Positions 10,005 to 11,051 of a stretch of DNA of 11,051 bases are shown one piece after another. The stretch covers positions 1 through 11,051 of the forward strand of contig JAHEOI010000153.1 of assembly GCA_018610125.1 (NCBI GenBank), in the 5' to 3' direction. The notes below the pieces were generated by a model. The model was not told the origin of the DNA, made no database searches, and was given only the letters and a program-made list of their open reading frames with translations. The DNA comes from Verrucomicrobiota bacterium. GTDB taxonomy: Bacteria; Verrucomicrobiota; Verrucomicrobiia; Limisphaerales; JAHEOI01. Position 1 is the first letter of the stretch. The number at the start of each line of letters is the position of its first letter. The position numbers and the translations under genes were made by a program.

Positions 10005-11051
10005 TCAGATAACCCCATGACCGGGCCTCTCTGTTTTTCGAGCCTTGTATGGCGCCAGCCTCACCACGTTATCCGGATCGAGGTCGGTCAATTTCAGCCA
10101 ATCCTCCGTATTCTCCGCCGGCGGGAACAGATCGTTTTCCATATACTCCAACTCAAGTGCCCTCATCAAGTCTTGGCGACTGAGCCGGCTCTCCTCGGCC
10201 TGCTCCTCGATCGCCCGATTAATGGCCAGGCTCTTGGCCCGCTCCACCACCGCCGCGATGATTGCCCCGCTCGCGAGATCGCCCCGACTGAATATTTCGG
10301 TCTTGCCACTTCGATAATTCACCTCAAGGAACTGGTTCTCCGGAGTACGCGCATAATGCGCCTCCGCTACCGCCTCGGCGAGGTCCTCTTTCGGCTCCTC
10401 CAATGGCAGGCTATCCGGCAGGTAAATCTGATATATCTGCCGGGCGGCCTCTTCATTGGGACGTTCCACCTTGATTTTGCGGTCAATCCGTCCGGGCCTC
10501 AATATCGCCGGGTCAATCAGATCCGCTCGATTGGAAGCCAAGATGACGACCACGTTCTGCAATGGCTCGAGTCCATCCATTTCCGTGCAGAACATCGGAA
10601 CCATGGTGCTGACCATACTGCTGACGCGCCCGGCATGCCGTGTCCCCAGCAATGATTCCGCTTCATCGATGAAAAGGAACGCCAAGGCCCCCTCGGCCGC
10701 CCGCTCCCGGCATTGAGCAAAAAGGTCCCGCACCTGGCGCTCGGATTCGCCGACCCACATGTTCAAGAGCTCAGGCCCTTTGACATGGAGGAAGAATTCC
10801 GGGCGGTCCACGTTGGTGTGCTCCTTGATCTGCTGACGCAGGTTATAGGCAGTGGCCTTGCCGAGCATTGTCTTGCCGCAGCCGGGTGGCCCATAGAGTA
10901 AAAAGCCCTTTGGGATCGTGTGCTCGAACCGCTGAAAGAGATCACGATGGAGGAAAGGCAATTCGATCGCATTTCGGATATCCCGGACCGCGGCTTCTTG
11001 CCCCCCGACAGCGGACCATGGGAGCTCGGTCACGAGGTCGAGCGACCGCTC
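10005..11051 (-). CDS. mpa: Proteasome-associated AAA+ ATPase (Mpa/ARC), C-terminal part; 5' end outside the window
   Basis: Mpa/ARC is a hexameric unfoldase that captures tagged proteins and threads them into the 20S core. The 348 visible residues cover the AAA+ module. A GTG at 11033 could pass for a start, but the frame stays open to the window edge and codes LDLVTELPWSAVGG, which aligns with the linker before the AAA domain in mycobacterial Mpa. The gene therefore continues upstream, where the coiled coil and OB domains should lie. Visible motifs are IELPFLH (29-35), Walker A GPPGCGKT (54-61), pore loop ELLNMWVGESE (94-104), Walker B FLFIDEAES (125-133), and ASNRADLIDPAILRPGRID carrying sensor-1 Asn and the arginine fingers. 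A conserved Mpa-like tail region, FLEVNYRSGKTEIFSRGD, confirms the subfamily. The C-terminus is RKTERPGHGVI and lacks the GQYL-type penultimate Tyr that docks mycobacterial Mpa into PrcA. It is placed at the head of the visible cluster. Confidence 0.93.
   Translation of the reverse strand, partial: ERSLDLVTELPWSAVGGQEAAVRDIRNAIELPFLHRDLFQRFEHTIPKGFLLYGPPGCGKTMLGKATAYNLRQQIKEHTNVDRPEFFLHVKGPELLNMWVGESERQVRDLFAQCRERAAEGALAFLFIDEAESLLGTRHAGRVSSMVSTMVPMFCTEMDGLEPLQNVVVILASNRADLIDPAILRPGRIDRKIKVERPNEEAARQIYQIYLPDSLPLEEPKEDLAEAVAEAHYARTPENQFLEVNYRSGKTEIFSRGDLASGAIIAAVVERAKSLAINRAIEEQAEESRLSRQDLMRALELEYMENDLFPPAENTEDWLKLTDLDPDNVVRLAPYKARKTERPGHGVI

Noticed and set aside
10005..11033. Reading the ATPase as a complete gene starting at GTG 11033
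   Set aside because: The frame is open to the window edge and the upstream codons extend the conserved linker before the AAA domain. Mpa proteins need N-terminal coiled-coil and OB domains.

Overview
The window holds the minus-strand core of a bacterial proteasome locus with a ubiquitin-like tagging system. Every gene I can support is on the minus strand, so transcription runs from high to low coordinates. In that direction the order is: proteasomal AAA+ ATPase (Mpa/ARC, 5' end outside the window), Dop deamidase/depupylase, a 56-residue UBact/Pup-type modifier, proteasome beta subunit (PrcB), alpha subunit (PrcA), PafA ligase, a chromosome-structure SMC ATPase, and, after a 152-bp gap with its own promoter-like sequence, the N-terminal half of pyruvate,phosphate dikinase (PPDK).

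The order Mpa-Dop-modifier-PrcB-PrcA-PafA is the one known from Actinobacteria, but the modifier is not an actinobacterial Pup. It is a short basic Gly/Pro/Lys-rich protein ending in Arg-Thr-Gly-Gln, which matches the UBact family described from Nitrospirota, Verrucomicrobiota, Armatimonadota, Planctomycetota and several candidate phyla. GC content is moderate to high, with no tRNA, rRNA, insertion sequence or CRISPR. The host is therefore probably a non-actinobacterial, UBact-bearing Gram-negative-type lineage. Verrucomicrobiota or Nitrospirota are reasonable guesses, but I cannot fix the phylum.

The genes form one pathway. Dop should deamidate the C-terminal Gln of UBact to Glu. PafA should join that Glu to lysines of target proteins. 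The Mpa ring should recognise and unfold tagged targets and feed them into the PrcA/PrcB 20S core. Dop can also remove the tag. UBact/prcB, prcB/prcA and prcA/pafA all overlap by four bases (ATGA), which suggests translational coupling, and dop to UBact and pafA to smc are each separated by only 15 bases.

Points that stand out: the UBact gene is too short for an ordinary ORF cut-off; the ATPase lacks the C-terminal penultimate-Tyr proteasome-docking motif of mycobacterial Mpa; smc follows pafA at operon-like spacing and carries a Ser-Glu hexanucleotide repeat plus an acidic tail; and PrcB has Ala rather than Gly before its catalytic Thr.
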